A DNA stretch of 64,000 nucleotides from Rugamonas brunnea (GCF_014042345.1 NZ_JACEZT010000011.1:150487-214486), one strand, 5' to 3'. Shown: positions 23,829-33,843, counted from the first letter of the stretch. Numbers and translations: made by a program. The notes: a model not told the origin generated them from the letters alone.

Positions 23829-25327
23829 GGAATAGGTTCTGCTCCGGGACGGGATGTTTTCGCGGTGCTGCGCTTGCGCCGTGGCGTCGCGGTCACGGAA
23901 GCCTTGCCTACGTCGGCAGCGAAGCGCGCCGGCCACGGCATGGTCAGGCAGCGCAGCAGCAGCGCTTCGAATTCCGTCACCATGTGCTTGGCCAGCACTT
24001 CGGGATCGGGCACGCGCTGCACGTCCGCCACCACGCCGAGGTTGACCTGGCCCGCATAACTGAGGATGCTGATGCCCAGGCCGATGCCACCCGATTGCGG
24101 CACCCAGAACACCTGCCGCTCGATGCGCTGGCCCGCCATGTAGCGCGCCTCCGGTGCGCCGCGCACGTTGGTGACGACGGCGCTGGCGTTGGCGGCCAGC
24201 GCCTGCACCAGCGTTTCGCGCAGCCCGTCGGGGGCGGCGCCCATGCAGGCCAGGATGCCCAGCGCCACCGTCGCCTGTTGCGAATGCTTGAGCGCCTCCA
24301 TCCGTTCATGCACGGCCCTGGTGCGGCGCAAGGCATCGGCCTCGCCCAGCGGCAGATCGAGGAACACGAGGCCGAAATGGTTGCCCAGTTCCTGCACCGG
24401 GCCGGGTGGGCGCAGGTTGACGGGCACCAGCGCCCGCACTTCCACGCCGTCCACGGGATCGTCCTGGTCCAGCAGGTAGCCGCGCAGGGCGGCCGCCACG
24501 CACGACAACAACACATCATTGACGGAGCACGACAAGGCGCTGGCCACGGCCTTGACCTCCTCCAGCGCCAGCGGGCGGGCGCAGGCGACCCGCTTCATCA
24601 CGCCCAACGGGCCCTTGTAGCGGGTGGGACAATCCGGCTCCATGGTGGCGATCACGCCCAGCTCCGTGGCCAGGTCGATGCCGCGCCGGGCCGCCGCCAG
24701 CGCGCGGTCGGGATGGCCGCTCCAGTCGGCCGCCAGGCCGTAAGCCGTGCGGGCCAGGCGCACGCCATCGCCGGCCAGTTCCGTCACCTGGCCCAGCACC
24801 TTTTCCCACGCGGCCCGTGGCGGCGGCGTGCCGTCCAGGTCCGGCGACGGCAGCGCGTGGTGGGTCGCGCTGTTGTCGGTCAACGCGCCCATCACGTGCG
24901 ACAGGGCGAAGCCGTCGCCGTAGCAGTGGTGGATGCGCAGCATCAACGCGCTGTGATTGGCGTCGATGTCGATCAGGTGCATTTGCCACATTGGCTTGCT
25001 GGGGTCGAGGGCCGTGCTGACCAGCTCTCCGGCCAGCTTGTCCAGGCCGCGCTGGCCGGCGCCGCGCGGCAGGGCCAGTTGGCGCACGTGCCAGTCCAGA
25101 TCGAAGCCGGGGTCAGTCTCCCAGTAGGCATCGCCGCCCTCCCAGCCCACGCGCTGGCGGAAGCGGTGGAAGCACAGCATGCGCGTGCGCACCAGGGCCT
25201 TGAGCCGCGCCAGGTCCAGGCGCCCCGCGAAGGTCATCAGGCCGCAGATCATCATCAGGTTGGTCGGACGGTCCATGCGCAGCCAGGCATGATCGACCAC
25301 CGACAGCGGTTCGCGTTCAGTGACCAT
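23825..25327 (-). CDS. Wax ester synthase / diacylglycerol acyltransferase (WS/DGAT)
   Basis: A 500-residue bifunctional acyltransferase that would esterify long-chain alcohols or diacylglycerol with acyl-CoA. The catalytic HHxxxDG motif is complete (His133-His134-Cys-Tyr-Gly-Asp138-Gly139). The second family block SVNDVLLSCVAAALRGYL, the PVNLRPP and GNHFG motifs, and the C-terminal DUF1298 region (NVRGAPE) are present. It is the first gene of the ABC exporter operon, overlapping the adaptor by ATGA, which is unusual for a storage-lipid enzyme. ATG 25327 has a weak ribosome site; a 20-codon leader frame with a strong site precedes it. An FNR box lies 150 nt upstream. Confidence 0.9.
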   Translation of the reverse strand: MVTEREPLSVVDHAWLRMDRPTNLMMICGLMTFAGRLDLARLKALVRTRMLCFHRFRQRVGWEGGDAYWETDPGFDLDWHVRQLALPRGAGQRGLDKLAGELVSTALDPSKPMWQMHLIDIDANHSALMLRIHHCYGDGFALSHVMGALTDNSATHHALPSPDLDGTPPPRAAWEKVLGQVTELAGDGVRLARTAYGLAADWSGHPDRALAAARRGIDLATELGVIATMEPDCPTRYKGPLGVMKRVACARPLALEEVKAVASALSCSVNDVLLSCVAAALRGYLLDQDDPVDGVEVRALVPVNLRPPGPVQELGNHFGLVFLDLPLGEADALRRTRAVHERMEALKHSQQATVALGILACMGAAPDGLRETLVQALAANASAVVTNVRGAPEARYMAGQRIERQVFWVPQSGGIGLGISILSYAGQVNLGVVADVQRVPDPEVLAKHMVTEFEALLLRCLTMPWPARFAADVGKASVTATPRRKRSTAKTSRPGAEPIP

Positions 25328-25379
25328 GGCGCTGCATCCGCGTGGCGGCCGCGAGGCCGTTGCATGGTTGATCCGTCAT
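25317..25379 (-). CDS. Possible 20-residue leader peptide of the WS/DGAT operon
   Basis: ATG 25379 lies 6 nt after a strong AGGAGA site and opens a 20-codon frame that ends 11 nt inside the WS/DGAT gene. The WS/DGAT start has no good site of its own, so re-initiation or coupling from this frame is plausible. Confidence 0.4.
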   Translation of the reverse strand: MTDQPCNGLAAATRMQRHGH

Positions 25380-25477
25380 CGCATCTCTCCTCGTGGCTGG
25401 GTTGGGCCGGCTCCATTTTTGGGTTCCGGTCTTGTCAAGTCATCCGCACATGGTGGACTGATGAAAATGATATTGCA

Positions 25478-25491
25478 TTGACCTGTATCAA
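25478..25491. promoter_or_regulatory. FNR/Anr box between the WS/DGAT and ftsH operons
   Basis: TTGACCTGTATCAA matches the consensus with one mismatch. It lies 150 nt from the WS/DGAT start and 126 nt from ftsH. On the ftsH side a TATCTT at 25509-25514 could act as a -10. The rest of this 290-nt gap is AT-rich and holds no other gene. Confidence 0.68.
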
Positions 25492-25617
25492 ATACACAAA
25501 TAGCAGGATATCTTACCAACACAACAATTTTCATCACGCTGCGCATGATTTGCGTCAGTTTGCGCCGCTTGCGGATACACTAACTTCGACAGGTAGACAA
25601 CGCTTGACACTCAGGAA

Positions 25618-27570
25618 ATGAATGTGACCGACCAGCCACCTAATCGCCCGCCCTTGCCCTCCCCCGCCAACCCCAACCCCAACCGCATCCCGCGCGCGTC
25701 GTGGTACTGGGCCATCGGCCTGCTGGCCATGTCGCTGTGGCTATTGTTTGGCAACGCGCCGCCCGGCGTGCCGGTCCCGTACAGCGAATTCAAGGCGCTG
25801 CTCCACGCGGGCAAGGTGCATGACCTGTCGGTCAGCGAACGGCAGGTCAGTGGCGCGCTGGCGGACGGGTCGCTCGCCCCGCCATTGACCGAGGAACGGT
25901 CCAACGCCCTGCGCGCGGCCACCAAGACCCATCCCGGCTTCACCACCTTGCGCGTGACCGACCCCGACCTCGTGAAGGACCTGGAAGCGTCGCATGTGAG
26001 CTACACCGCCGAGGAGGAAAGCCGGCTGCCCATGCTGCTGTCATGGCTGGCCCCTGGCCTGCTGTTGCTGTTGTTCTGGCGCCTGGCCATGCCGGCCGGC
26101 GGCGGCATCGGCGGCTTGATGGAGGTCGGCAAGAGCAAGGCCCGCGTCTACATGCAAAAGGATACCGGCGTCACCTTCAAGGATATCGCCGGCATCGACG
26201 AGGCGCGCGATGAGCTGATGCTGATCGTGGAATTCCTCAAACACCCCGAGCGTTACCGGCGCCTGGGCGGCCGCATCCCCAAGGGTGTGCTGATCGTGGG
26301 CGCGCCGGGCACGGGCAAGACGCTGCTGGCCAAGGCGGTAGCCGGCGAGGCGGGCGTGCCGTTCTTCTCCATCGGCGGGTCCGAGTTCGTGGAAATGTTC
26401 GTCGGCGTGGGCGCGGCACGCGTGCGCAGCCTGTTCGAACAGGCGCAGCAACAAGCGCCCTGCATCATCTTCATCGACGAACTGGATGCGCTAGGCAAGG
26501 CGCGCGGCCTGGCCTCCATGGGCGGCCACCAGGAACACGAGCAGACCCTCAATCAGTTGCTGGTGGAGATGGATGGTTTCGACGCCAACACAGGCGTCAT
26601 CATCATGGCCGCCACCAACCGCCCGGAAGTGCTGGACCCGGCCCTGCTGCGGCCCGGCCGCTTCGACCGCCACATCGCGCTGGACCGGCCCGACCTGAAC
26701 GGCCGGCGCCAGATCCTGGGCGTGCACGTCAAGCAAGTCAAGCTGGGGCCGGACGTGGACCTGGAACGGCTGGCCGCCACCACAGCCGGTTTCGCGGGCG
26801 CCGACCTGGCCAACCTGGTCAACGAAGCGGCCCTGCACGCGGCCAACGCGAACAAGGACCAGATCGACATGAACGACTTCGAACAGGCGCTGGACCGCAT
26901 CGTGGGCGGCATCGAGAAGAAGACGCGGGTGATGAACCGGACCGAAAAGGAAACCGTCGCCTACCACGAATCGGGCCATGCGCTGGTGGCCGAACTGCGG
27001 CCCCATGCCGACCGGGTGGCCAAGATTTCCATCATTCCGCGCGGCGTGGCGGCGCTGGGCTACACCCAGCAAACGCCCACCGAGGACCGGTACCTGATGC
27101 GCTACAGCGAACTGCTGGAACGGCTGGACGTGCTGCTGGGCGGGCGCGTGGCCGAGGAACTGGTGTACGGCGACGTCTCGACCGGCGCGCAGAACGATCT
27201 GCAACGGGCCACGGAACTGGCCGTGCAGATGGTGAGCCAGTACGGCATGAGCAGCAGGATAGGCCTGGCCACGTACGAGCAAGCGGGCCAGAACGGCTGG
27301 TACAACGGCATGGGCGGCATGCCCGGCGCGCGCAAGGGCTACAGCGAGCGCACGGCGCGCATGATCGACGCCGAAGTGACACAGTTGCTGGCCGACGCGC
27401 GCACGCGCGTGCGCGCCACGCTGGAGCAGCACCGTCCGGTGCTCGATGCGCTGGCCAAACGGCTGCTGGAGACGGAGGTGGTGGACCGCACCACCTTGAC
27501 GGCGCTCCTGGAAAGCAATGGCGCCCATGCCGGCGCCGATACGGGCGGCGCGCCGCCGCTGCTGCAATGA
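25618..27570 (+). CDS. ftsH: FtsH-type ATP-dependent zinc metalloprotease
   Basis: A 650-residue membrane AAA+ protease. There are two membrane helices (about 29-45 and 138-156), Walker A GAPGTGKT (228-235), Walker B IIFIDELD, the pore motif FVGVGA, the second region of homology [20 protein letters not shown], and zinc motif HESGH (450-454). The Pro-rich N-terminus and longer periplasmic loop differ from housekeeping FtsH, and rrmJ/folP neighbours are absent. This is probably a second, stress-related copy. An FNR box lies upstream. The putative glycoside hydrolase gene overlaps its stop as ATGA. Confidence 0.93.
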   Translation: MNVTDQPPNRPPLPSPANPNPNRIPRASWYWAIGLLAMSLWLLFGNAPPGVPVPYSEFKALLHAGKVHDLSVSERQVSGALADGSLAPPLTEERSNALRAATKTHPGFTTLRVTDPDLVKDLEASHVSYTAEEESRLPMLLSWLAPGLLLLLFWRLAMPAGGGIGGLMEVGKSKARVYMQKDTGVTFKDIAGIDEARDELMLIVEFLKHPERYRRLGGRIPKGVLIVGAPGTGKTLLAKAVAGEAGVPFFSIGGSEFVEMFVGVGAARVRSLFEQAQQQAPCIIFIDELDALGKARGLASMGGHQEHEQTLNQLLVEMDGFDANTGVIIMAATNRPEVLDPALLRPGRFDRHIALDRPDLNGRRQILGVHVKQVKLGPDVDLERLAATTAGFAGADLANLVNEAALHAANANKDQIDMNDFEQALDRIVGGIEKKTRVMNRTEKETVAYHESGHALVAELRPHADRVAKISIIPRGVAALGYTQQTPTEDRYLMRYSELLERLDVLLGGRVAEELVYGDVSTGAQNDLQRATELAVQMVSQYGMSSRIGLATYEQAGQNGWYNGMGGMPGARKGYSERTARMIDAEVTQLLADARTRVRATLEQHRPVLDALAKRLLETEVVDRTTLTALLESNGAHAGADTGGAPPLLQ

Positions 27571-28841
27571 CGTGGCGGTGCGCCTGCCGGCTTGCCGTTG
27601 CCGCCCTGTCCTTCCTCGCCATCGGCAGCCCTGCACTGGCCATCGAGGGCTCGGTGGTCAGCAAGGTGGATCAAGCACCGCTGGCTGGTGCCATCGTTAC
27701 CTCCGGCACGCAGACCACCCGCACCGATGCGTCGGGCCACTTCCAGCTGCCGTTGTCGAACGGCGCGCTGGCCGTCCGCGCGCCCGGCTACGAACGCAGG
27801 CAAGTGGCCGTGGCGGCCGGGCCGGAGCAGCCGCAGCATATTGCGCTGGCGCCGTTCCAGCCCAAGGCCGTGTACTTGTCCGTCTACGGCATCGGCAGCG
27901 GCGCGCTGCGCGACGCCGCGCTCAAGCTGGAGGACCAGACGGCGCTCAACGCACTGGTGATCGACGTCAAGGGCGACCGTGGCCTGATCCCCTACCTGAG
28001 CGCCCTGCCGCTGGCCAGCACCATCGGCGCGCAGAAGGTACGCACGATCAGCGACATGCCGGCCATGATCAAGCTGCTACGGCAGAAGAACATCTACCTG
28101 ATCGGACGCATCGTCGTCTTCAAGGACGACCTGCTGGCGACGGCCCACCCCGAACTGGCGCTGCATGGCGCCGACGGCGCGCTATGGCATGACCGGGAAG
28201 GCCTGGCCTGGCTGGACCCGATGCGCGAAGAAGGCTGGCGCTACAGCCTGGACGTGGCCGAGGAAGCAGCGCGCCTCGGTTTCGACGAGATCCAGTTCGA
28301 TTATGTCCGCTTCCCCGATGCGGCCGGCCTGCGCTTCGCCCAGCCCAACACCCAGGCCAACCGCGTGGCCGCCATTACCGGCTTCCTGAACGCGGCCCGC
28401 AAGCGGTTGGCGCCGTACAACGTGTTCGTGGCGGCGGACATTTTCGGCTACGTGCTGTGGAACCCGGATGACACGGCCATCGGCCAGGACATCAATCTGC
28501 TCGTGCAGGCCGTCGACTATGTATGCCCGATGCTGTATCCGTCCGGCTTCACGTGGGGCTTGCCCGGCACGCCAAACCCGGTCGAACATCCGTACGACAT
28601 CGTGTTCCGCTCGCTGCAAAAGGCCAAGCAGCGCACCGGCCTGCCCGGCTCGCGGTTCCGACCGTGGCTGCAGGAGTTCTCGGATTATGCCTTCGACCGC
28701 CGCAAGTTCGACGGCGACGAAGTGCAGGCGCAGATCGAGGCCGCGCGCGCAGCCGGCAGCAACGGCTGGATGCTGTGGAACCCGCGCAACCATTACGGGA
28801 GCGACGGCCTGCCATGCGACGACGGCGGCTGCCCGCCCTGA
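27567..28841 (+). CDS. Putative glycoside hydrolase-like secreted protein (DUF4015 type)
   Basis: A 424-residue secreted protein with a signal peptide (cleavage near SPALA, residue about 25). A short carboxypeptidase-regulatory-like beta domain (about 27-95) is followed by a TIM-barrel-like domain that fits the DUF4015/putative glycoside hydrolase family: NALVIDVKGDRG, LIGRIVVFKDD, FDEIQFDYVRFPD and DYVCPMLYPSGF. Asp and Glu residues in these strands are candidate acids. It is translationally coupled to ftsH (ATGA), an unexpected pairing of a protease with a polysaccharide-type enzyme. The substrate is unknown. Confidence 0.85.
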   Translation: MTWRCACRLAVAALSFLAIGSPALAIEGSVVSKVDQAPLAGAIVTSGTQTTRTDASGHFQLPLSNGALAVRAPGYERRQVAVAAGPEQPQHIALAPFQPKAVYLSVYGIGSGALRDAALKLEDQTALNALVIDVKGDRGLIPYLSALPLASTIGAQKVRTISDMPAMIKLLRQKNIYLIGRIVVFKDDLLATAHPELALHGADGALWHDREGLAWLDPMREEGWRYSLDVAEEAARLGFDEIQFDYVRFPDAAGLRFAQPNTQANRVAAITGFLNAARKRLAPYNVFVAADIFGYVLWNPDDTAIGQDINLLVQAVDYVCPMLYPSGFTWGLPGTPNPVEHPYDIVFRSLQKAKQRTGLPGSRFRPWLQEFSDYAFDRRKFDGDEVQAQIEAARAAGSNGWMLWNPRNHYGSDGLPCDDGGCPP

Positions 28842-28920
28842 CAACGCGTCTCAAGCAACTGGTGGCGGCGTCGTGCCCGGCCACGGTGCTGTTGAAACGT
28901 TTTTCACGCCAGGATTGCCA

Positions 28921-31900
28921 TCACAGGCGGTCCAGGCAACGGTAGCCCTCCAGCGCCTCGCGCCGAAACGGGTTGATCACGCTGCTGGCGGTCAGGCTGT
29001 AACTGATCTTGTGGCCGTCGAGATCGTAGGTGAGCTTGAAACGCTCGCCCTGCGGCGTCGGTTCCAGCGTGCCCTGGTCTATCATGCGCAGCCAGGCCCA
29101 CGCGCCTTCCGTGCGCAGCGTGCGGCCGGCAGGCGTGGCCTCCAGCCGTACCTGGCCCGAGCCCTTGCCGCTGGGGACCTGCAACGACGCCGCGCGCACC
29201 GTGGCCGGCGGGCCAAACGGCACGGGCTGGCCGTCGATATCCAGCATCACCTGGCTCAGCGCAGGGTCGGCGCTGAGCAGCTTGAGGTCGAAGCGCATCG
29301 ACGGCTGCTTGCCGCCATTGCCGAACCAGGCATCGCGCACCAGCGCCGCACGCTGGAACGAATCCAGCACATCCTGCGGAATACCCAGCGTGACCTTGTC
29401 GCCGTTCGGGCGCCAGCGCCACTGGCGCCCGCCCATGTCCACGTAGGGCAGCAGGTTTTGCTGGAAGAACTGGTCCACCAGTCCGCCGGGTGCGAAGAAC
29501 TTGCCGAAGTCGTCCTGCGTCACTTCCTGCGCGGCGCTGCGCACCAGCGGGTAGCGGCCGGCGATGGCCTGACGGCAGAACTGGGCGGCGCTGGCCGTCC
29601 ACAAGGCGTTCAGGCGTTCGCGCTCGCTGCCCATGGTCAGGCCGGCGCCGCCGCTGTCAATATTCTTGAGCATCTGGCCCAGCGGCGCGGCCTTGCCGTC
29701 CCCTTCCCGCTTCAACTTGGCCAGCGCGTCGCCCGGCGGCGGCGGCTGGCCTGCGCGCTTGGCGGCGGCGGCGGCGTCGAAATAGGTGGCCACGTCGCGC
29801 AGCATGGCCAGCAGACCGTCCAGCGGCGCGGGCGAACCTGCCACCATGCGGTGCAGGTCGTCGAAATGGACGTCAACCGGGATCTGCTGGGCGGCGGCGG
29901 CCGGCGCGCCGTCGCCATCACCCATGCCCAGCACCCCTTCCAGTTTCTTCTTGTAGCTGTCGCTCTTGTCCTTGAGCGAGGCGAGCACGGACGATTCGGG
30001 CTTCTTGGCGGCGCTGGCGGCCAGCGTCGTTTCCCGCGCGGCCGCCACCAGCACCTTGCGCAGTGGCGAATCGAGGCCCGACAGGATGCCCGTCACGCGC
30101 GCACCCTGGTCCAGCGTGGCGAACGGCACAATGCTCAGGTCGGCCAGGTAGCGGTCCCATTCCGCGATGTAGTCGTTGTAGTAGAGCTGCAGCAGCGCAG
30201 CCCGGATCTGTTCATTGCCGGCCTTGCCCGTGACGGCTTCCTGGCGGTCCAGCACCCAGTTGTCGCGGCTCACATCATCCATCGCCTGTCCGCTCAGCTC
30301 CAGGAACTTGGCGTAGCCGGCCACCGAGAACATGCCCGGCACGCCGCGCGTGAGCGCTTCGCCGCTGCGGCGCACCAGCACTTGCGGCGCATCGCGCCCG
30401 CCGGCCGCCGTGGCGCTGAATTCGGGCAGCTGGGCACGGGCCAGCGCGCGTTTCAGCCCGTTGTACATGCGCTGCTCCAACGGCATGCGGGCCAGCGCCA
30501 GGCGGGTGTCGGCCACCAGTTGCGCATCCAGCTGTTGCGGCAGTTCGAAGCTGGGGTAGGCTTTCAGCAGCGCGGCCACGTGGCCCATCAACGCCTCGCG
30601 CTGGGCCGGGCTGGCGTCACTCATGTTGCGCAGCCAGTCCAGTTCCGCCCAGCCGGCGATGGAGGCGGCGTCGTAATGACGGGTGTCACCCAGCATCAGG
30701 TACAGGCGCAGCACTTCGTACAGGTAATCGAGGTTGTTGGCGCTGCCGCGCCGCAGCTGCTGCTCCATGCGGTACACCATGCGCGGCAGCAGCGTGGCGC
30801 GCAGCGTGCGCAGGTACAGCGACTGGGCGCCGGCGCCCAGCTTGTCGCCCTGGTACAGGCCCAGGGTCATCAGGAATGGCACGTCCTGGCCCTGGGCCGC
30901 GTACCCGGCCGGCAGGTCGCGCACGGCGTCCAGCAGCGGCAGGATCTGCGCGGCGCTGGTATCGGGCGTGACGGCTTGCGCCAGTTTGGCGATCTCGGGC
31001 ACCTTGTGGTCCACCTGGCTCACCAGGCGGCTGTTGCGGGCGTAGCTGGTGACCATCCCGGCCGTGCCCAGCACCAGCACCAGGCCGATGGCGATCGTGG
31101 CGCCCCATTGCAGGCGGCGGCGCTGGCGTTCGAACTGACGGTTGACGCCCGCCACTTCCGCCTCCGCGAAGATCACCTCGCGCAGCAACCGGGTGAGGAA
31201 GTAGCTGCGGCCACTGGCGGCGTTGGCCGGCAGGACTTGCCGCTCCAGGCCGTAGGCGGCCGCCATGGCGCCCATCACGCGGTCGATCGGGTGGCCTTCC
31301 TGGGTGCCGCTGGTGAAGTACACGCCGCGCAGCAAGGCCGCCGTCTCGTAACGGGTGGACTGGAACACGTCGGTCAGGAACGTTTGCAGCACGTCGCCAA
31401 GGCCGGCGAACTGCTGCGGGAAACCGTACAACAGGGCGCGGCGCTGGATGTCGCGCTCACCCTGCATGCGTTGCAGCAGGCGCGCCTGCAATTGACGCTC
31501 CAGCGACTGGAACTCGGCCGGGAAGGCGTTCAGCGACGCCATCACCTGCTCCGGCTCCACCAGCGGGAAACTCATGCCCCACACCTGGCCCCGGTCTTCC
31601 TTGCCCATCTCGCCAAAGAATTCGGTGAAGCCGGCCAGCAGGTCGCACTTGGTCACCATCACGTAGATGGGGAAGCGCATGCCCAGCTGTTCGTGCAGAT
31701 CCTGGATGCGGGCGCGGATGGCCAGCGCCTGCTGCTTGCGGGCCGCCTCGCCCTGTTGCAGCAGGTCCGCCACGCTGACGGCCAGGATCACGCCGTTGAT
31801 GGGCCGGCGCCGCCGGTGCTTGCGCAGCAATTGCAGGAAGCCGCGCCACGCGGCCTGATCGACTTCCTCGTGGCTGTCCTGGGTCGTGTAGCGGCCGGCC

Positions 31901-32451
31901 GTATCGAGCAGCACCGCTTCGTCCGTGAACCACCAGTCGCAATTGCGGGTGCCGCCCACGCCACCAATGGCGTTCTTGCCCAGCGCGTCCGCCAGCGGGA
32001 AGTTCAGGCCCGATTGCACCAGCGCCGTGGTCTTGCCCGCGCCGGGCGCGCCGACGAACATATACCACGGCAGCTGGTACAGGTATTGGCCGCCACGCCG
32101 GCCACTGCTCTTGCGCAGCAGTTCCATCGCCTCCTGCAGGCGCTTGCCCAGCAGCGCGACCTCGGCCTGCGATTCCAGCGCTTCGGGGCTCGGCGCCTGC
32201 TGCGCGCCTGCCACGCCGGCCGCCAGTTTGGCGTTGGCGATGCGGGCCAGTATCCACTTGGTGAGGAAGTAGCCGGCCCAGATCACGAACAGCAAAATGA
32301 TCCAGAACCAGCGCACGCCGGTCGAGGCGAACGGCTCCTTGCCATTGAAGGCCAGCAGCGGGCCTTCGAACCAGATCACCAGCGACAGCAGCAGCACGCC
32401 GATAAACGACAGCGGCGCGGGCCGCAACAACCAGGAAAAGAGTCGCTTCAT
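28921..32451 (-). CDS. tssM: Type VI secretion system membrane subunit TssM (IcmF)
   Basis: An inner-membrane T6SS core protein of 1176 residues. There are two N-terminal helices (about 12-30 and 47-66), a cytoplasmic GTPase-like domain with Walker A GAPGAGKT (134-141) and TKCDLL, a third helix (about 450-470), then the large periplasmic IcmF-related region and the C-terminal domain. The Walker A motif is intact, unlike in some TssM. It lies 45 nt after tssL on the same strand. TssM would pair with TssL and TssJ, but tssJ is not in this window. Confidence 0.95.
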   Translation of the reverse strand: MKRLFSWLLRPAPLSFIGVLLLSLVIWFEGPLLAFNGKEPFASTGVRWFWIILLFVIWAGYFLTKWILARIANAKLAAGVAGAQQAPSPEALESQAEVALLGKRLQEAMELLRKSSGRRGGQYLYQLPWYMFVGAPGAGKTTALVQSGLNFPLADALGKNAIGGVGGTRNCDWWFTDEAVLLDTAGRYTTQDSHEEVDQAAWRGFLQLLRKHRRRRPINGVILAVSVADLLQQGEAARKQQALAIRARIQDLHEQLGMRFPIYVMVTKCDLLAGFTEFFGEMGKEDRGQVWGMSFPLVEPEQVMASLNAFPAEFQSLERQLQARLLQRMQGERDIQRRALLYGFPQQFAGLGDVLQTFLTDVFQSTRYETAALLRGVYFTSGTQEGHPIDRVMGAMAAAYGLERQVLPANAASGRSYFLTRLLREVIFAEAEVAGVNRQFERQRRRLQWGATIAIGLVLVLGTAGMVTSYARNSRLVSQVDHKVPEIAKLAQAVTPDTSAAQILPLLDAVRDLPAGYAAQGQDVPFLMTLGLYQGDKLGAGAQSLYLRTLRATLLPRMVYRMEQQLRRGSANNLDYLYEVLRLYLMLGDTRHYDAASIAGWAELDWLRNMSDASPAQREALMGHVAALLKAYPSFELPQQLDAQLVADTRLALARMPLEQRMYNGLKRALARAQLPEFSATAAGGRDAPQVLVRRSGEALTRGVPGMFSVAGYAKFLELSGQAMDDVSRDNWVLDRQEAVTGKAGNEQIRAALLQLYYNDYIAEWDRYLADLSIVPFATLDQGARVTGILSGLDSPLRKVLVAAARETTLAASAAKKPESSVLASLKDKSDSYKKKLEGVLGMGDGDGAPAAAAQQIPVDVHFDDLHRMVAGSPAPLDGLLAMLRDVATYFDAAAAAKRAGQPPPPGDALAKLKREGDGKAAPLGQMLKNIDSGGAGLTMGSERERLNALWTASAAQFCRQAIAGRYPLVRSAAQEVTQDDFGKFFAPGGLVDQFFQQNLLPYVDMGGRQWRWRPNGDKVTLGIPQDVLDSFQRAALVRDAWFGNGGKQPSMRFDLKLLSADPALSQVMLDIDGQPVPFGPPATVRAASLQVPSGKGSGQVRLEATPAGRTLRTEGAWAWLRMIDQGTLEPTPQGERFKLTYDLDGHKISYSLTASSVINPFRREALEGYRCLDRL

Positions 32452-32496
32452 ATTGTTGTATTCGTCCAGTATTCGGTTGCGGGAAGCGTCAGGCCA

Positions 32497-33843
32497 TCAG
32501 GCCGACGGCGGCGCGAGCAGCATGATCACCACGCGCCGGTTACGGGCGCGATTTGCGGCGCTGTCGTTCGGCGCGACCGGTTCCGTGTCGCCCCGTCCCT
32601 CCACGCTGTAGCGCTCGGGCGGGCCGGCGCGTTCGCCCAGCATGCGCGCCACCGTGGCGGCGCGGCCTTTGGACAAATCCCAGTTCGACGGATAGCGGGT
32701 CGAGAAGCCGGTGGTATTGTCGGTATGGCCCACCACCTTGACCTTGCCGTCGACGGGACGCAGCGCATCGCCAATCTTCTGCAGCAACGGCACGAAGCTT
32801 GCCGTCACCTCGGCGCTGCCGGGTGCGAACACGCCGTTGCCCATCAGGGTGATGATGGAACGGTCCGGCAGCTCGCTCACGCTCACCAGTCCCTGTTCGA
32901 TTTCCGGCGCGAGGAATTTGGCCACCCTGGCCGGGGCGGCCGGCGCCGGCAGCGGCGCGGCGGCGGCCGATGCCGGCCAGGCCGCGACGGCGATGCCATG
33001 CAGCCGCGTATGTACCGGTGTGGAGGCGCGGCTCAGGCTGAAGCTAAGCGCCATGTGCAGCAGCACCAGCACGGACAGCGCGATGGCCGCCACCACCCAC
33101 ACGGGCAGCATGCGCCACAAGGCCTCGCCCTTGCCGCCAGCGCCCTGCCAGTGCAGCGACAATGCCGGTTCCACGACGCCGCGCTGCCTGCTGATCAGTT
33201 CCAGCAGCCGTTCGCGCAGGATGTCGAGCTGGCCCCGGCCGCCATCGAGCACACGGTAGCGTCCTTCCAGCCCCAGCGACAGGCACAGGTACATCAGTTC
33301 CAGCACATCGATATGGGTGCCGGGGTCCTGGCACAGCTTCTGCAGGACGAGGAAGAATTTTTCGCCGCCCGAGGCTTCGTTATGGAACGTCACCAGCAGG
33401 CTGCGGCTGGACCATACGCCGCCACTACCCCATGGCGTGGCTGAAATGGTCTCATCGAGAAAAGTGCACAGCGAATAGCGGGCCACCGCGATCGCATCGG
33501 TGGGCACCTGCGCGGCCTTGGCGGTTTGCTCGAAGCTCTTGATGCCGGCCACCAGCTGCTGGCGCAGATGCTCCACTTGCGGATAGGCGGCCATGTGACG
33601 CAGTGGCAGCACCAGGTCCAGCAAGGGACTGGCCGCCGCCACCAGTGGATTGAGGCCGTGGCCGCCAATCCGGGGGATGGCAGGAGCGCCACCATTGTCG
33701 GCGGGCGCGGGCGATGGCGCCGCAGCCTGGGGGGCCGGCGCTTGCGGTGCGGGCGCGGCGGCACCGCGCTTGCCGCCGGGACTGGGAATCAGGATGGTAC
33801 GCTCGTCGTCAGGCGACGGCTGCTGCGGATCGTTGGTACTCAC
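32497..33843 (-). CDS. tssL: Type VI secretion system protein TssL with C-terminal OmpA domain
   Basis: A 448-residue protein. A Pro/Ala-rich N-terminus precedes a DotU/TssL cytoplasmic domain (about 70-265), one membrane helix (about 285-305) and an OmpA-like peptidoglycan-binding domain (about 350-445, with VVGHTDNTTGF and NRARNRRVVIM). This evolved TssL can anchor the complex to peptidoglycan without a separate TagL. The start is taken as GTG 33843, with GGAGG 10 nt upstream; longer frames look non-coding. It lies 52 nt after the FHA gene. Confidence 0.93.
   Translation of the reverse strand: MSTNDPQQPSPDDERTILIPSPGGKRGAAAPAPQAPAPQAAAPSPAPADNGGAPAIPRIGGHGLNPLVAAASPLLDLVLPLRHMAAYPQVEHLRQQLVAGIKSFEQTAKAAQVPTDAIAVARYSLCTFLDETISATPWGSGGVWSSRSLLVTFHNEASGGEKFFLVLQKLCQDPGTHIDVLELMYLCLSLGLEGRYRVLDGGRGQLDILRERLLELISRQRGVVEPALSLHWQGAGGKGEALWRMLPVWVVAAIALSVLVLLHMALSFSLSRASTPVHTRLHGIAVAAWPASAAAAPLPAPAAPARVAKFLAPEIEQGLVSVSELPDRSIITLMGNGVFAPGSAEVTASFVPLLQKIGDALRPVDGKVKVVGHTDNTTGFSTRYPSNWDLSKGRAATVARMLGERAGPPERYSVEGRGDTEPVAPNDSAANRARNRRVVIMLLAPPSA

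Noticed and set aside
23984..25621. A 545-codon plus-strand frame opposite WS/DGAT
   Set aside because: It lies antisense to a gene with complete catalytic motifs and shows no domain.
28468..33444. A 1658-codon open frame on the plus strand
   Set aside because: It is antisense to tssM and tssL, has no domains and a low-complexity Gln/Ala/Arg/His composition, as expected for a shadow frame in high-GC DNA.
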